DNA from: Cinclus cinclus
Lineage: Eukaryota > Chordata > Aves > Passeriformes > Cinclidae
Direction: 5' to 3'
DNA length: 64,000 bases
Assembly: GCF_963662255.1 (NCBI RefSeq)
Contig: NC_085050.1
Coordinates: 20,211,662-20,275,661, forward strand
This document shows positions 35,477-50,019 of this stretch, in pieces. How positions within the stretch are numbered: the first letter of the stretch is position 1; each line of letters begins with the position of its first letter. Both the position numbers and the translations under genes were made by a program. Below the pieces are notes generated by a model that was not told the DNA's origin, ran no database searches, and saw only the letters and a program-made list of their open reading frames with translations.

Positions 35477-35890
35477 CTTAAAGATCATCTTAGCTCAAAT
35501 ACCCCAGTCATGAGCAGGCAGAACTTTCACTGGACCAGTTTGTTCAAAGCTCCATTTAACCTGGTCCAGAATACTTCCAGGGATGGGGCATCCACAACAT
35601 CTCTGGGCAACCTGTTCCAGACAGTTCCTATCTCCCCATCCTCACAGTAAAGAATTTCTTCCTTTCTTCCTATTTAATATAAACTTTGTCTCTTCAGTTT
35701 AAAACCATTCCTCCTTGTCCCATCACTACACATTCTTGTAAAAACTCTCTTTAGCTTTCTTCTGGCCCCCCTTTAGGTACTGGAAGGCTGTTGCAAGGTT
35801 TCCCCAGGAACATTCTATTCTCCAGGCCAACCAATCCAAATTCTGTCAGCCTTTCCTCATAAGGAGAGGTGCTTCATCCCTTTGATTATG
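35477..35890 (-). mobile_element. CR1 3' UTR, right part of split copy
   Basis: In antisense the order is 'cttaaagatcatctt', 'agggatggggcatccac', 'ctctgggcaacctgttcc', 'cctcacagtaaagaatttc', 'ttgtcccatcactacacat', 'ggtactggaaggctgttgc', 'tctccaggccaaccaatcc' and 'ctcataaggagaggtgc'. This is the avian CR1 3' UTR of the same type as the copy at 14136-14427. It is the host of the nested insertion and so must be older than the plus-strand CR1. Confidence 0.92.
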
Positions 35891-35896
35891 GGGGTT

Positions 35897-36175
35897 TCAT
35901 TTTGCTCTCCAATTCTGCCTTTCAGCTTGTGGACTGGATACCCTTAGGATGATTGACCTTGCTATTAAAGACTGAGGCAAGGAAGGAATTATCTCATCCT
36001 TTCCTGTATCCTCTGTTATTATATTTCGCCTTGTAAGCAATAAAGGAGGGATGGAAATCTTCCTTAGTCCTCCTTTTGTTGATGATGCATTTCTAAAAAC
36101 ATTTTTGCTGCCTTTTACTAAAGTTGCCATTTTTGTATGAGATTGCTAGATCAGCATCACTGATTACTAGGTCAG
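35897..36175 (-). pseudogene. CR1 ORF2 fragment (EN-RT linker)
   Basis: The minus strand here corresponds to the part of CR1 ORF2 between the endonuclease and the reverse transcriptase. A 77-codon frame (35897-36130) starts with MATLVKGSKNVFRN and continues through GGLRKISIPPLL, in line with the 'A-V-K-x-N-K-K-x-F-x-K-Y' and 'K-E-N-x-x-P-L-L' pattern of that region. The DNA 'gctattaaagactgaggcaa' (35961-35980) is the usual antisense sequence just downstream of it. The reverse transcriptase domain that should follow on the left is absent, and the 3' UTR begins almost at once. It cannot encode an active protein. Confidence 0.75.
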
Positions 36176-39100
36176 CCTTAAAATTATTTTCATGCTGGAA
36201 AAAAATATAAATCAAATGGTGGTTTGTTTATAAAGCAGCTCAAGTATAGCAGGAAAGAAAACAACATATAGGGATCAGAAAGGCCTCCTAAATGGTTTCA
36301 AATCATAGGGAGTTGTTGTTTCAAACACAGTAGTGGGCTACATTTCCTTCCAGAAAAGGACTGCAGAGCTGTACCCAGAACTTACAGATTCCTTCATTTC
36401 CATGTACTCCCTAGCTGTCTAGTAACACCGCTACTCTTGGCATGACTACCACAAAGCAAAATAAAGAATAAAATAAAAGTCAGAGCTAAAACAAAAGTAA
36501 ATTCAAGGTCCATTTATCGCATTTGAATTACTAGTCATTCATTGATGAAGGAATTAATTTTAGTATAAATATTCTTTTGAATTTTAGTAAGATTTTTTAA
36601 TTAATATGCTTAATAGGGACCTAAAATACTTATTCGCAGATAAATCCTTAACCACTTGAATAAATCCAGTTGATATCAGTGGTAGATGGAAGCCAGAAGG
36701 AAAAGTATTTTCTCTTCTCGGCTCTGTTCTGCTCTGATGTTTCTATTTCCATCTCTGCAATGCTACCATGACCTTTAATGAGCACATTTCTGCTCAATCA
36801 TATCACCTCTTTGACATCTGGTGTTGCAGGAGTGTGGTTCAATGAGGTGGCCAACAACAGAGTCCAGAGCACAGAAAGAATTTCTTGGCAAATACCCTAA
36901 TTTATTTTCTTTTGCATATCTCTTGATCACATTATGCCATTCACCTTATTAGCTTCTACTGTTTTAAGACCATCTCTTAATGCATTTATCTTACTCATGT
37001 TTTCAAACCAATGAGCTTTCTTATATTATACATGCAGTATTTTTAACCTGTCAGAATTTTCAGAAAGCAGAAAACAAAATACTGCAGTAACTTATGACAT
37101 AGAAAAATTCAATCATTTAACCAGGCTAGCAGCTTTTTCCTGCAAGTTTTTTAAGTTGAGTGTGAACAGGCATCTAAACATGAAATTATTTTTAGCAATT
37201 TCTATTTATACATGCACACACACAGACAAAACAAAGCAGGAAAACCCCACCTAACAAAAAAACAAGCAAATCTGACCTCATAAGTTTCAGAGAGCACAAG
37301 TTCACTGTCTGAAAAAACCTGGAGGCAAGAAACTTGTAATCTTACATATAGCAGATTTATTAGAAAATACTTTGTTTTCATAAGACGTTAATCTAATTTT
37401 ATTGAACAAGCTTGTGATGCATAGAGGGCATGTTAAAAATTAAAATCATTTTTTCTAAATTGTTGTCTTGTCCCTCAGCTTGTCAAAAAATTTGGTTTTT
37501 ATTCATGAATTTTCCAAACACATTCTCACCCAAAACTGTACTTTTGCAAACAAATAATACTTCACAAGCAACCAGAGTTATAATAAATGAAGCATAGAAG
37601 TGGAACATTCATAAGGGCATAAAGAATCATTGAGAAACTACACCTTGAAAAAATAGTATAGAAAGCTCATGAATTGATTTACTTTTGTTCAGGGACTCTT
37701 TTTTTTTTCAACAAAAGGAATTGCCAAGAAGTTTGACACTCCTAAAAAAGGGATGTGCTAGTATTGAAGTTATACACAAACACCATAATGGTTCCTTCTC
37801 AGAACTGAAAGTCTGCAAACCTTCCAGCTAAATGTAATGACGAGCCCAGTGACAAGATGACATTCATTTGAGCAGCAGGCAGTAATAGATGGATAGATAA
37901 GTCAGATACTTTCAGCTGACACAGGCTAAATATGCAGTCATAATCAGTGTTTCAGAACAGTATCTCTAATTTGACACTGATGCAGAGAGGTTTCTATGCA
38001 GCTTTCTAAAAATGGACTTTGTTGTCACATTGGCATGCGTGTGTGTAAAACATGCTGTCACTCTCACAACCTCTAGTCTTGACTCGATGGAGCTCCACTT
38101 ATTTTCAAGGTATTTATGAATAGAAGAGAGAACCACACATGCAGATTTGTCCTGAGGTGTCAAATTCAATGTGTGTTGGACTGTCTTTTTCAGGAGAATG
38201 AACAAGACAAAGCAACCAGCAAAAGAAACTCCAGCCTTTCTGATACTGGCTATGAAAAGAAAAAATCTTTTGCTGCAGGGCTTTTGTTATCTCATTCTCT
38301 GAAGTTCAGAGGAAGGTTTAGGGGTTAAGGGGAGAAAGAAATTTTACTGTTGTCAGTCTAAATAACCTATGAGTATATATAATGGCAGTATATTCCATGT
38401 TTTTCTTTATGTAAAAACAGCTACAGTAGTCCAAATTTTTGCATTACTAGGTAATATTTTGATGTGTTCAGGTACCAGATAATTAGAAGGATAACAAGTG
38501 TTTAAATGTGAAGCATAAATATTTCTAAGAAAAACAAGCAGCAAAATTAGAGATTACTATATTAGAAACTAAGAGCAGCAGATAAGCTTATTTTTAAAAT
38601 ATTTTATTTTTATGTCATTTTCAATTATTTCATTCCTATTAATGTACTAACAAGTACATTAAATCACTAGCATACAGTTTTGCAAATGATTGGATGCAAG
38701 TGTTGCTAGACGGTCACATAAAAATTTTGGAATCTATGACCTCAACAGTTGCAGCTGATTTTAGCAGTGATATTTTATATAAATGCATCCTATAATTATT
38801 ATGTTCAATTAAAATATTAATTTAGAAAATTAAATTCTTACCATTTTTCACAAAGAATACCAGTTTCAGTTCTCAGAATTAGATCTTTCAAATACTGAAA
38901 ATCATAGCAGAAAGTAGCATTTTTCATACACAGAAATTCCTCAACTCATCTGAAAGTTTTGGATTCAAGAATAAATTGTAGCTAAAAGGAAGACCATTCA
39001 AGAATTTCAGGCATAACAGTAGTTTTCTTCTGATCATCCTGTAACAAATGATGACAACATAAGAAAAGGCAATAAGGTTAGAAAAAAAAATAAGAGTTTT

Positions 39101-40129
39101 TGGAGAGAGAAACTGTTGAAACAAATTCTGTTTGCAAATGTGTTTGATTTTGTGAAAGATTTTTTATTTTCAAAATAAAAATAAAATACATGAAATAATT
39201 TTTATTTCTAAAGTCATGACAAAGAACAAGCATAAAACAGAAAGAGATCTTCTGTAGATTTTCAGTAAATGCGAAAGTATCATTAATGAAAGGCCAGACT
39301 CGACACTTTCAAATGAGTTATTTTTTATTGGAGGAGAATTCCAGTCTGTTTCTACACCAATAACATATAGCTGCTTCCCGTCCTCTCATTGCTGGAGAAC
39401 AAAGCAGACAAATTTGTTGCACCTTTTTACATCCATATATCTCTGGTGCAAACACTAATGCTACAATTAATAGATTTTCATGTGCATTCTTAATAGGTTA
39501 ACACTAAGCAGTAGTCTGTCAGATACATTGTGATAATATGATGATTAACAGTTTTATGTACAAAGGTGTTAGGACTTTCTAATGGCTAAATATGTTGTCA
39601 GGTGCAATGGAACTGCCATTAAAACAAAGATGTGACTTTCTGCCCAACCAGAGTTTTGGGGTTGTTTGGTTGTTTTTCTTAAAGTAAGGACACCAGAACC
39701 AGTCAATTTTTTTAAAGATGCAGACAATTAAGCAAAAACTGTAATCCAAAGGTTTCAAACTGAGAAAAACAGAATGCTGGGGAACTTGGGGGAAATAAGG
39801 AAACTAATTTTAAAGAAATCTGTGCATAGATCTGCCCTCTGGACACTGAGTCTATTCACTGAGTCCTATTTACTGGTACTGCCCTCAGTTCAACAATATT
39901 TTGTCTCCTCTGGGCTCTAATAAACTTCATCAAGCTTCTGGGCATTCCTGAAAATATTGGCTTCTGTTACTCAGAATCTGTGCACTTGTATGCTTTCTTG
40001 CTATGTTTGTCCCCTTTCTACCTGCCTGAACACTACACTCCTGAAGATACCCTCACTTAAGCATTCTGATTTGATTTTTCTAAGAAATCATATTCTCTGT
40101 ATTCCTAAGTGTCCAAAAAAAGCTCAAAA

Positions 40130-40157
40130 TTATATATATATATACACACATATATAT
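40130..40157. repeat. TA/CA dinucleotide tract
   Basis: TA units, a short CACACA, then TA units again. It is a small AT-rich microsatellite. Confidence 0.9.
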
Positions 40158-43100
40158 TAAACCATTTTAAATGGATGAAATAGGAAATATGTTAATCTGA
40201 TTGGTAAGAAATGGGATAGAAGCCCCTTAGAAAAGAGTTTATTCATATACATTCAGGAAAACAAAGGCACAAATACAGCTGCTCTAAGTCTCTGTATTTA
40301 AGAATGTGTTATATTCCCTTTGCTTCAGGATCATGAACTGAAAATGGAAATATTCATCTACAGTGATGCTTGTAAGTATATTAAAAAAAATCATGAAGCC
40401 TTAACTACCGATGCACCTTTAAATATTTTTAAATGGAGTTGGTATTTGATCTTGCTTAATCAAAATATGACATTTGGGCTAAGTTTATTAGCAAACTCTA
40501 CTGATTTTACTTTCTTTGCTTTTTCAACAGGTATTTATATTTTCAGTGACTCAAGATTTCATCAGAGTTCCTTCTCCTATGGTTCCTGACACAGAATTAC
40601 TGCCTCTTCAGTTTTTGTGATGTGAACTAAATTTTATAGAGCAAAACCTTTCAGCCCAGTTTTGGAGTCTGAATTCAATACAATTTGTGCTCTCAAGGCA
40701 GAATCTCAGGTGAAGCAATAGAGTCCCACTTCATCCACTCCCTCCCTGTTAGTAGTTTCAACTAACAGCTGAGAATCTGAAGTTGCAGCTAAAAGAGGCT
40801 CAGAAGTATTTATAAAAACAGTCTCAGTGTTAACAGTGATAAATTGCTGTAGCAATTGTAGCATGCTTGCTAATAATGCAGTTGGTTTAGAAATTTTTAA
40901 GGTACTACAAACTTTATCAACTCCATAGTTTTTTGGGTTTGTTTGTAAAAAAATCTTTAAGGGGTTATATAACAAAAAAAGAAGTGGCAATCTTCTTTAT
41001 GGAGTTTGTAACCTAAATGTGCCTTTGGTACAGTTTAAGGATATCAACAGTGAAAAGGAAAAATAGAATGCTGTGCAATAATGTTAGTGTTCAAAGACAG
41101 GAGAACGTTAGAATGAGCTTTTATTTTGATAATAGCTTTATCTGAGGAAAACCTTGTTCCTTTATTATAGAATGGCAAATACTTGAACAGAAATTAAAAG
41201 GCTAGTACTCTTAAATTGGGGTGGAATTCTAATTATCTAAGTGAACACCTCTGTATCTTCTGTAATTTGGTGTAGTGAAATAAAATTGGAGGATTGGAAT
41301 ACAATTGATCAGATCATAAAAATGTCCTATCTGCTACTGATTGCTACCAAAGCGATTCGTATTTCTGAATAGCTCTCTTAGTGTCATAAATAGCCAGGAA
41401 AAAAATGAAGACAAAATAAACTTGAGTATTTTTCTCAAATTTAGGGTAACCTTGCAGGTCTGATAAATGCAATCACATTATCTCTGGATCAAACTCAGTG
41501 GCAAATTTTAAGCTGCACCTGTCAAAATCCTGTATGAATTATGATTAATGACTAACTAATTTACTTTATGTGTGAACTGTTTGTTGTTATATAGTGCATT
41601 TTTTCCTGTAAAATACATACAGAAAAACATACATTTTCTACAGAGAAAGTGCATATTTTCACAGATGCAATTAACCTTTTTCAGATAGAAAAGAAATCCT
41701 TGCTTTTATAGTTTCTGAGGATCACAATTTTATGTGACATGGAGTACCTCCTTTAAAACCAAATTAATTGTCATTAATGATATTTTTGTGTCTAATTCTT
41801 TATTAATGAAGTCCTGAATTTGGGTTTTATTACTTTTTTTAAGAATGAATATCTATCTGTTGTTTCTGGATCACCCTTCTAAAATGCCAGAAATTAGAAA
41901 CTGTTGTGCTATATTCTGAATAAAAACATTTTTAAAACATTAAAAATTAAAATTAAAAAAAATTAAAAACATAAAACTATTTTTTTCAGCTGTTCCTTCC
42001 TATGCTCAGTTCACTTCAGTATACATACCTGGTAACCTCGACCGCTTTCCTTTAGAAGAGACTTATTCTGCAATCCTTTATATTCATAGCCAGCATTTTA
42101 AATTCTTAATGTAACATCTTCATTAGTCCAATCTCATACAAAGGGCAGATTTTCCCTATTAAATAACATTATTATCTTCTTGTTCTGCTATTTCAAAATC
42201 TTTCTGTTTTAGTTCTTTTTACCTTCCTAACTTTTTGATCTATCAGACCCTTTTTCAGTCTCAGCTCTCAAACATGTCCTTTTTTTATTATTTTAATTTT
42301 AATGTTTTTGTACTTGTCATTCATCAGTGCATGTCCAAGAGTTAACAGGTTTTAGTCTGCATAATTAGAACAGTTCTGTTTATCGTGTCTTCAGAAGTGC
42401 TTTAAAACCACTGTAATCATGCTGAAACTTTAGACCACTGGCATGGAAAATGTACAGAATAATTTCAAAATAAAATCTGGTTCATCAACAGATCTCAAAA
42501 CACTGATGCTAATTATCATTATTTATCAGAGCACTCAAGATATTCCAAAGATTAATTTTTAAACTGGTTTAATTAATTTAAATATCAAAATCCATGGCTG
42601 ATTTAAAATCTAATAAGGTATAGTGGGATTCTAAATAATGAGTAGGACAGGTTATTTATGTAAAAGACCTGCATTGGCTAGTAAAGTTGCTAGCAATCCA
42701 ATAAATCCAAAATCCACTGCTAAAATAAACCAAAATCAAACTTTATGTCTGTATTTCACAAACTCATTTGACAGACCATTTCAGGAAATAATAGGGCTTT
42801 AGGAATTACAATAAAATCTCTTCAGTGGGTAATGTCAGTATTAAAACTAATGAAAAAGATAGATAGATGAAGATGTTGAGGAATAAGAGAGAAGGTTGTA
42901 CATGCAGTATTTTCAGGAGATCCCAGACCTCCAACAACCTTATTCACATTTGGAAGAGGTGAAATCATAATTTCTGGATAAAACAGCTTTTGATCAGCTT
43001 AAGCATTTTAGCCTTAGCTGGGGTAGAGGAGGTAGAGGAGAGTAAATAAACCATCTTATTGAAGAGAAAGCTGGGAAACAATATGGTCCATGTGTATAGG

Positions 43101-46100
43101 TACAAAACCCTAGAAAATTGTAATGGGAGGGTTTTCAGCACTTTTGAGATATGAGAGGATGCAAGGATCAAAAATCTGTTCCTGGCACTCAAGGTTGTCT
43201 GTCACTACAATAATATGGTAGGTGAAAAAACTAGCAGCATTCTAAGTCTTTTAAAAAGAATTAGTGAACCTTTCAAATGATGTTCTCTAACACAGTTGTG
43301 TGAAAATTTTGTCAGCATTTTTGCACAACAGTAATTTCTGGCACTGGATGTTGGGACCTCTAGAATCATCATCTTAATTCTTTTTCTGCATGCCTCAATG
43401 AACAGAATTGAATGTGTGTGCTACATGCTTATGGCAGTTGCAGCTCGTAATAGAAACAAAAATTCATACTTCAGTAGATCTGCTACTATCCTTGGAGTTA
43501 TATATCATTTGTGTGTATGATGCACAATCAGGTTGTTGTCATCTATTCTCCCATTGGACACTGGCCATGATAAAGTCAAGAAAAGAGATCAGTAATCCCA
43601 GACTGTTCAAAGAATGCTTTTCACATTGATAACTGACTCATGTTTCTTGCTCCCCTCCTCAGAGACATACTGACAGCTAAATTTCAATCTGAGCAGTTTC
43701 TTCCCTCCACTTCTAAGAAATTTTGAATAAATTCTCTTCTGAACTTGTGCTCTCTGTATTCTTCATTCCATTTTCCCTCCTCACAGTGCATACATGATTC
43801 AGCTCCTAGAATTACCCAGGTCTGTTCTGTCCAAATGATCCCCTGCTAGTACAAAAGCTTTAGATCTTTCCTTACCTATTTTTTGGAATATTGCACAAGC
43901 TACGATGCAACAGAGAAACATACAGTGGCATGTATAAGTGGCATTCATAAGAATGACCTTTTCCAGAGAAAATATTATTGATTTCCAATATACTGGTTTA
44001 TTTTGTACACAGAAATAGCCTACTTCCTATTGGCTTAATTCTTATGAAGTAAAATTATAGCCAGGTAGACCTTCTGGACTACCATGCAAAGAAAAACTCA
44101 CATCGTCCACGGTGAAGTGAGGAATTTTCTTCAAATCTGTTTGAGCCATCAAGGAAGAGACATCATGCAGAGACTTGAAATAAAGATATCAAACCAAAAC
44201 AATGAGGATAAATACAATTAAAAAAAAATACAGCAGGAGATATCCTGCATAATAATGTTAAACTCTCAACTTTGTGTAGTACTAAGCCCGTAAAACTACT
44301 CAATTTATTTGTAGTGAAATCTTTTTTTACTTATATGGTATGATTCAGATAAATGGCATGCTGTTGCACTCCCTTTTCCTCTGTATATGTAGAATATTAG
44401 AAGAAAATGAATGAATTTTTCAGTTAACATATGAGACATTCAAATCATTCTACAGCTACAGAAAGAAAGCAGCAAGAGAAAGAGAATAATTTATTTACAA
44501 AAAGTAGAATAATGATATTTTTTTCCTATGATTTCCAAGGACAGGTTTTTTTTATTAAAGTCTGGTGCATTTAATTAAAAACCTAGATGCTGAAATGAAG
44601 ATGAGAGCTGGCTGATAAATCACATAAAGTAGTCTTTCTGAAGAAAAAAGTTGTATGGCATACTAGAAATTGAGCTGTCCTATGTAGCAAGTCAAAATTG
44701 GAAGGTCAGAAAAGAAGGTGAGAGAAGAGTGCAGAGAAGAGTGACTTTTGGAAAATTCATAATGCTCTATGGCTGATCCGTAAGAGGCAATTTTTTGTTT
44801 GTTGACTACAAGATACAATTAGGAAAAAGTAACAGAAGTGATTAAGCAAAACAGTGAGATAAAGCAATCTATGATATTAAGAATTACTCAAAAGAACAAA
44901 CTCAGGATATGTGTACTTATTAAGAACAAGTAATGCAAGTAGCTAAAAAAGCTTCCTTACATTTTATAAAGTGGAAAAAAAATCCATACCCTCACACACA
45001 GAATTAATAAAACATATTAACAGACGAGGACATTGACAAAAAAATTCTTCAAGGAAAATGTCAAACTACAGCTGTTCTGTCTTGCAATTTGCATCCAGTA
45101 ACACAAAGCCAGTTAAAAACAAAGCTTCACAAACACGACATAGCTACCTCTTCAAATAATTTATAAGCCATTACTATTCCACTATTTTTCCTGTTTTGAC
45201 CAAGTATTCTAAAAGTGTTTGATTTTGCAGAATGCAATAAGAATACTGTAAAAAGATGACAATGCTGTAAAAAAGACTGATAAAATGTGCTAGAGTCTAT
45301 GTTAAATAAAAATGACAAAAGAGCTTCTTCTTACTAAACAAACCTAATCAGTGTACTTTATTAATACAACTAGATGAAGTACATTCTCCAATTTCAGCTA
45401 TCAATTTACTCTTATGCATTTTTTTGCTTTACTTGACCAAATTGGGAAATTTTCAAGCTATATAATGAATATTTAAATTAAATTGTAAAGAAAAATAAAA
45501 AGAAAACTTATTTTATCTGATTTTTCTCTAAATGATCTATCTACAACCGTCTTTATTCAAAAAGGGAAGAGGAAAACCACACTGGATAATATATATTTTA
45601 ATTGTATTTTTCATTTCCAGAGTATTGCTATCATTAACATTATAATGGCAAGCCAGTAAATTGCTATTTTCATTTTGAGACAAGAGGCTAATACTTATTA
45701 TGGGATACAAGCATTTTAATGGGAAAAGATGATTTGATGTGAATGATAAACAGATCATTTAGTACTACTAATGCTTCACATTATGTGCTTCATTAATTGA
45801 ATGTCCTATGTAGCTTAAATTTAAGTATACACAATTACATCAAGCTCATTTATTTAGCTATATATGCTGGCACAGTATACAGCTAATATTTTTCTAATCT
45901 AAAACCCAAATACCATTTACCGTACTCTTTGCTTTTCAATTTATACTCAATTAGAATAGCAACTGTGTATGGGATTAATGCAGAAAAACGAGCATGTACA
46001 TGACATTTTATCAAGGAAGTTCAAGAACAGTTCACTTAGAGTTTATTTCAAGAACTACTGAAGGTTACTGATGAACACAATATATGAACCATTGATCTAG

Positions 46101-49100
46101 CACACACAGAGTCTTACCAGGATGCTTTTGGGAAATTAATTTACTAACTAGTTTACAGTCCTTTGGCTATGCAGTACATTTTCCTAAATACTCATATTCT
46201 TTTTAAGAAGCTATTGTAGCTTCCTTTTTAAGCAGTAATTTAAAGTAGTATTAATCAATTATTCAGAATTTAAGGTATGTTTCTTCCATGGGCCATTTTG
46301 CAAACTTGATCTTGAAACTTTAGTTTCTTGTTTACATTATATATCTCTGATATTAAAAATTTTACTTATTTCGCAGCTGTGAAACCTGGTACAGGAACAA
46401 AGAAGTTCAGTTTTCGAGAAACCTGCAGCTACACTTAACTCTGTACTTAGAAGTAGTGGGCATTACAAATATTATAATTTTATGCACAGAATTCTATATC
46501 TAAGTTTCTCCATAATTCAGAAATACGGGGTCTTAAAAGCACTCAAAGAATGGGAAAATATTTCTACCTTATGCAAATGATTTTGATGGAAAGTTAAAAA
46601 ATATTTCTTTCTGATATTTTCATTTTTTAGGGAAGAGCTCGGATGACAAGCTTCTCTTTACATTATCTTTAGGGGGTTTGGAGGCCCAGTAACTTCATCT
46701 TGTGCTCTTACAGGCCGAGCTATCAGCATTTTGATGCTGATAAAAATCAGAAAGGCATTTAAAATTCTGAAAAGGACCTGGTGAACCATGAGGGTTTTTT
46801 ACTATCTGTTGAGGAGACTGAATATAATTAGTTAATGACCCTTTTGAATTTCTTTAAAATAAAAATAAAATATAAACTATTTGGTTGCCAAAAGTCTGAT
46901 AGAGTTTATGAGTATGGAGAACAGATGAATGAGAAAAAAGGGACCCATTTCTTTCCCTGTGTTTGTGGGTAGGAAATAGGAAGAGTGAATAAGGAGCCAA
47001 ACATTTCCATTCTGTGCACAGTGTTTTAAACACAGTCATAGATGTCGTGTCTAAAGAGCCCAAGCCTACACAACAGACTTGGGAACAGAACTATGTCTTG
47101 TCTTGCAGTTCACTTCTTATCAAGCCAATTTCCTCTATTCCCAGGGTATCACCTTGAGAACTGGAATCTCTTAGAATTTCAGGGAGAGTTTTTTTCCTAC
47201 TTACATGCATTTGCAGAGTTTCTACATGGTTCCGACTCTTTTGAGTATTCAAAACAGATGAAAGAATATGGTGGTGGCATAAAATACTTATATTTAGATG
47301 CCCAAAATCAGGTTAAAGTTGCCTTCACCTAAACTATAGCAATTTTCCCTTTGGTTTCAAACTCAAATGCAAATAATGCATTCAAGCGTTCAAACAGGGT
47401 CACTATTTCTGAAACATCTACTCAGAATCTAAAAGGGTATTTTCTCTATGATCTTTCAAAATATAAAATACAGTGTATTTTCTTATTGACACTGTGAAGA
47501 CTGTATTTACTCATGCAATAGATATATATTTACTTCTGATTTTACTCACTCTGATTGCTCCACTGTTTGATTTCTCTTTTTTTTTTCATCATTATAGTAA
47601 AAAACCCTATCCTATAACATTCAGACAAGCTTGAAATTAATCTAGAGAAGCATACTCATCCAAATGAAGACACTTGCATGTTAAATTTCTATGAAATAAT
47701 GTTGTAGGTAATTAACTGAGACAGATATCAAACCAGGAATAGTGCAGGTAATTATTCACAGACCGTGTGCCAGAGAAGGTGCAAGGCATTTCTCTGACTG
47801 AAAATGGACGTTCTTATGCCATATTAGTCTTCTCTGCCATAAGTGGTTTTCCCCAGAAATATTGTACTTTTTTTGCATACTCTGTCTGTTTCTGCCTCAT
47901 AATGTTAGAGACCAGTACCAAGATTATACAAATTTAAGCAGCTGCTATTATATCAGCTAGGATTGTTTCTTTCTTCGAAGGATGTGATGAAACATTTCAA
48001 GTGCTTGGTGTCTAATTCGGAGTTAAACAATTTCCTGCGTATGAAGAGGTATCAACATTTTCTGAGAGAGCACTGCCATGCCTTTGTAATAACTTGACAG
48101 TTTGAATATTTGAGATTAATCTCAAGTAAGTTATCCCAAACTAACTATATAAAACAGTTGATCAAAAATAAATGTTATAGAAATTATGTCTTTCTGGTAT
48201 GCTTTAACAAGTCTTTAAAATGAATGAATGTAATTCAGTATACAGTAAAAAAACCCCCAAAACACAAACTCATTTTGACATTTTATATCATTAGGAATGA
48301 CAAATTCCTTTCAATTTGTTTATCATTTGTCTTTATTAATATTCATTACTTCTGAAATGTCTGGAGAATACTAGAAAATATCTTTATTCAAAATCACTTT
48401 TAATTGAGTAAATCTGTGAGTTCCTTGGCAGGTGCAGAGAACATGTATTAATCTAGCATTTGTGCACCATAGCCCTAAGGATCTTTCAGGTTTTTTAGTT
48501 AGCTGTTATGCTATCAATAAAAGCAATTTAATTTCAAATAAATGATGCTGCAACAAAGATTTAAGTAATTTGAAAGATATAACATAAACATAAGTTGAAA
48601 GATAATAAAAAATCTATTGTTTAAACAGCATAAGTTATTAATGAAATCTAGTTTAGCACCATTGTTTCCAGTATTTACTTACTTTTGAAAGTATTTTTAC
48701 CACATAGATGAAATTCTGAATGCTGGTTTTTGTATTTAAACCCAAAGTGTAGGCAAGTGAATAAAGACCACTTTTCTTTTCCTTCTGGTCTGAATGTGCA
48801 TTTGTGTGGTGGATTCATTGAAATATTTTTACAGCTGACATACCTTACTTTTCTCCTTTTTTTCTCTGAACACTTTTCAACTGCTTGGATGCCACTGAGC
48901 TTCTCTACATTATGTTCTAAGAATGGATCATATAATTGTTTTTTCTTCACACATTTTCTTTCACCATTGCTAGTCTGCAGAGCTAGTAATTGTATTAATT
49001 TTCTTTTATAATATATTGACTGGGATTTTCTGACAGGCAAGCTCTTATTCATTTAATAATTTGGCTTTTCTTTTAAACTGATCTATCTTGGTGACTTGCA

Positions 49101-50019
49101 AGACTGTCAGAGAGCAGCAAATTCATCAGCATGCTTTAAACTTTTTGTTTAAACTCAGATTTTCAATTTTGGATAGCATTGACCTCTACTTCTCTTCCCA
49201 GAAGAATACACATTGTAAATATGTCCTTATCTGTGAAGATTTAAAAATCAAAGCTGAGGAAAAAGGAGACACAGTAACTGCTTTCAGAACACCTATATTT
49301 CAGCCTCATGCATCTCCAATATTTTCTGCAAATGATTATAGCATCTCACCCCACACATTTATTAGATCAGTAATACACAAACAATACCAGTTGATAACTT
49401 AAAATCAATAGGCTAAACATTCGTAACACTCAGGTAAGTTTGTTGGTTATCAGAGCATAAAGTTATTTTATGGAGTCTTCTATTGAAGACTTGTTATATG
49501 TTGATAGTAGTTTAACCATAAAGAGATAAATAAAGTACAATAATGAAACACTATTTACCTGCTATTTGTTTGCTTGTGAAGGCTAAGCCCCAAAGTCCAA
49601 TCATGGGATCTGTTCAGAATCAATTATTCAAATTACTGTCATTGAGGTCATATGTCATTTTGTGTTACAGGAGGGCAAAATATAATCATGGTTAGGTCTT
49701 GCCCTATTTTAAATGCAACTCAAGTACTAGTTTTGCACTGAACAGCTCAAACTTCTGAAATGGGACAGGTGGTAGAATGTCTTTTTCTTTTCTAAAGAGC
49801 ATTTGCGTGGTGAATTACTGATCACTTTTCAAATTGAAGCAGAAAATTAACGAATGTAAGTCCCTTTGAAACTTAATGACCTCTGATGTTTAGTGGTTGC
49901 TGAATAGGAGTTTTAAAGGTTTACATTTTTAATATTTTGTTTAAATAGAATTGTCTTCCTAAAGACCTCTTTGTGTACAGCTCCATTGCTTTCTGAAAAT
50001 TAATGCAATTCCCAGAGCT

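Noticed and set aside
38170..38330. Possible exon: a CTGTCTTTTTCAG acceptor-like site followed by an open frame
   Set aside because: No matching donor site, no partner exons and no recognisable protein family. Such acceptor-like strings are common in T-rich DNA.
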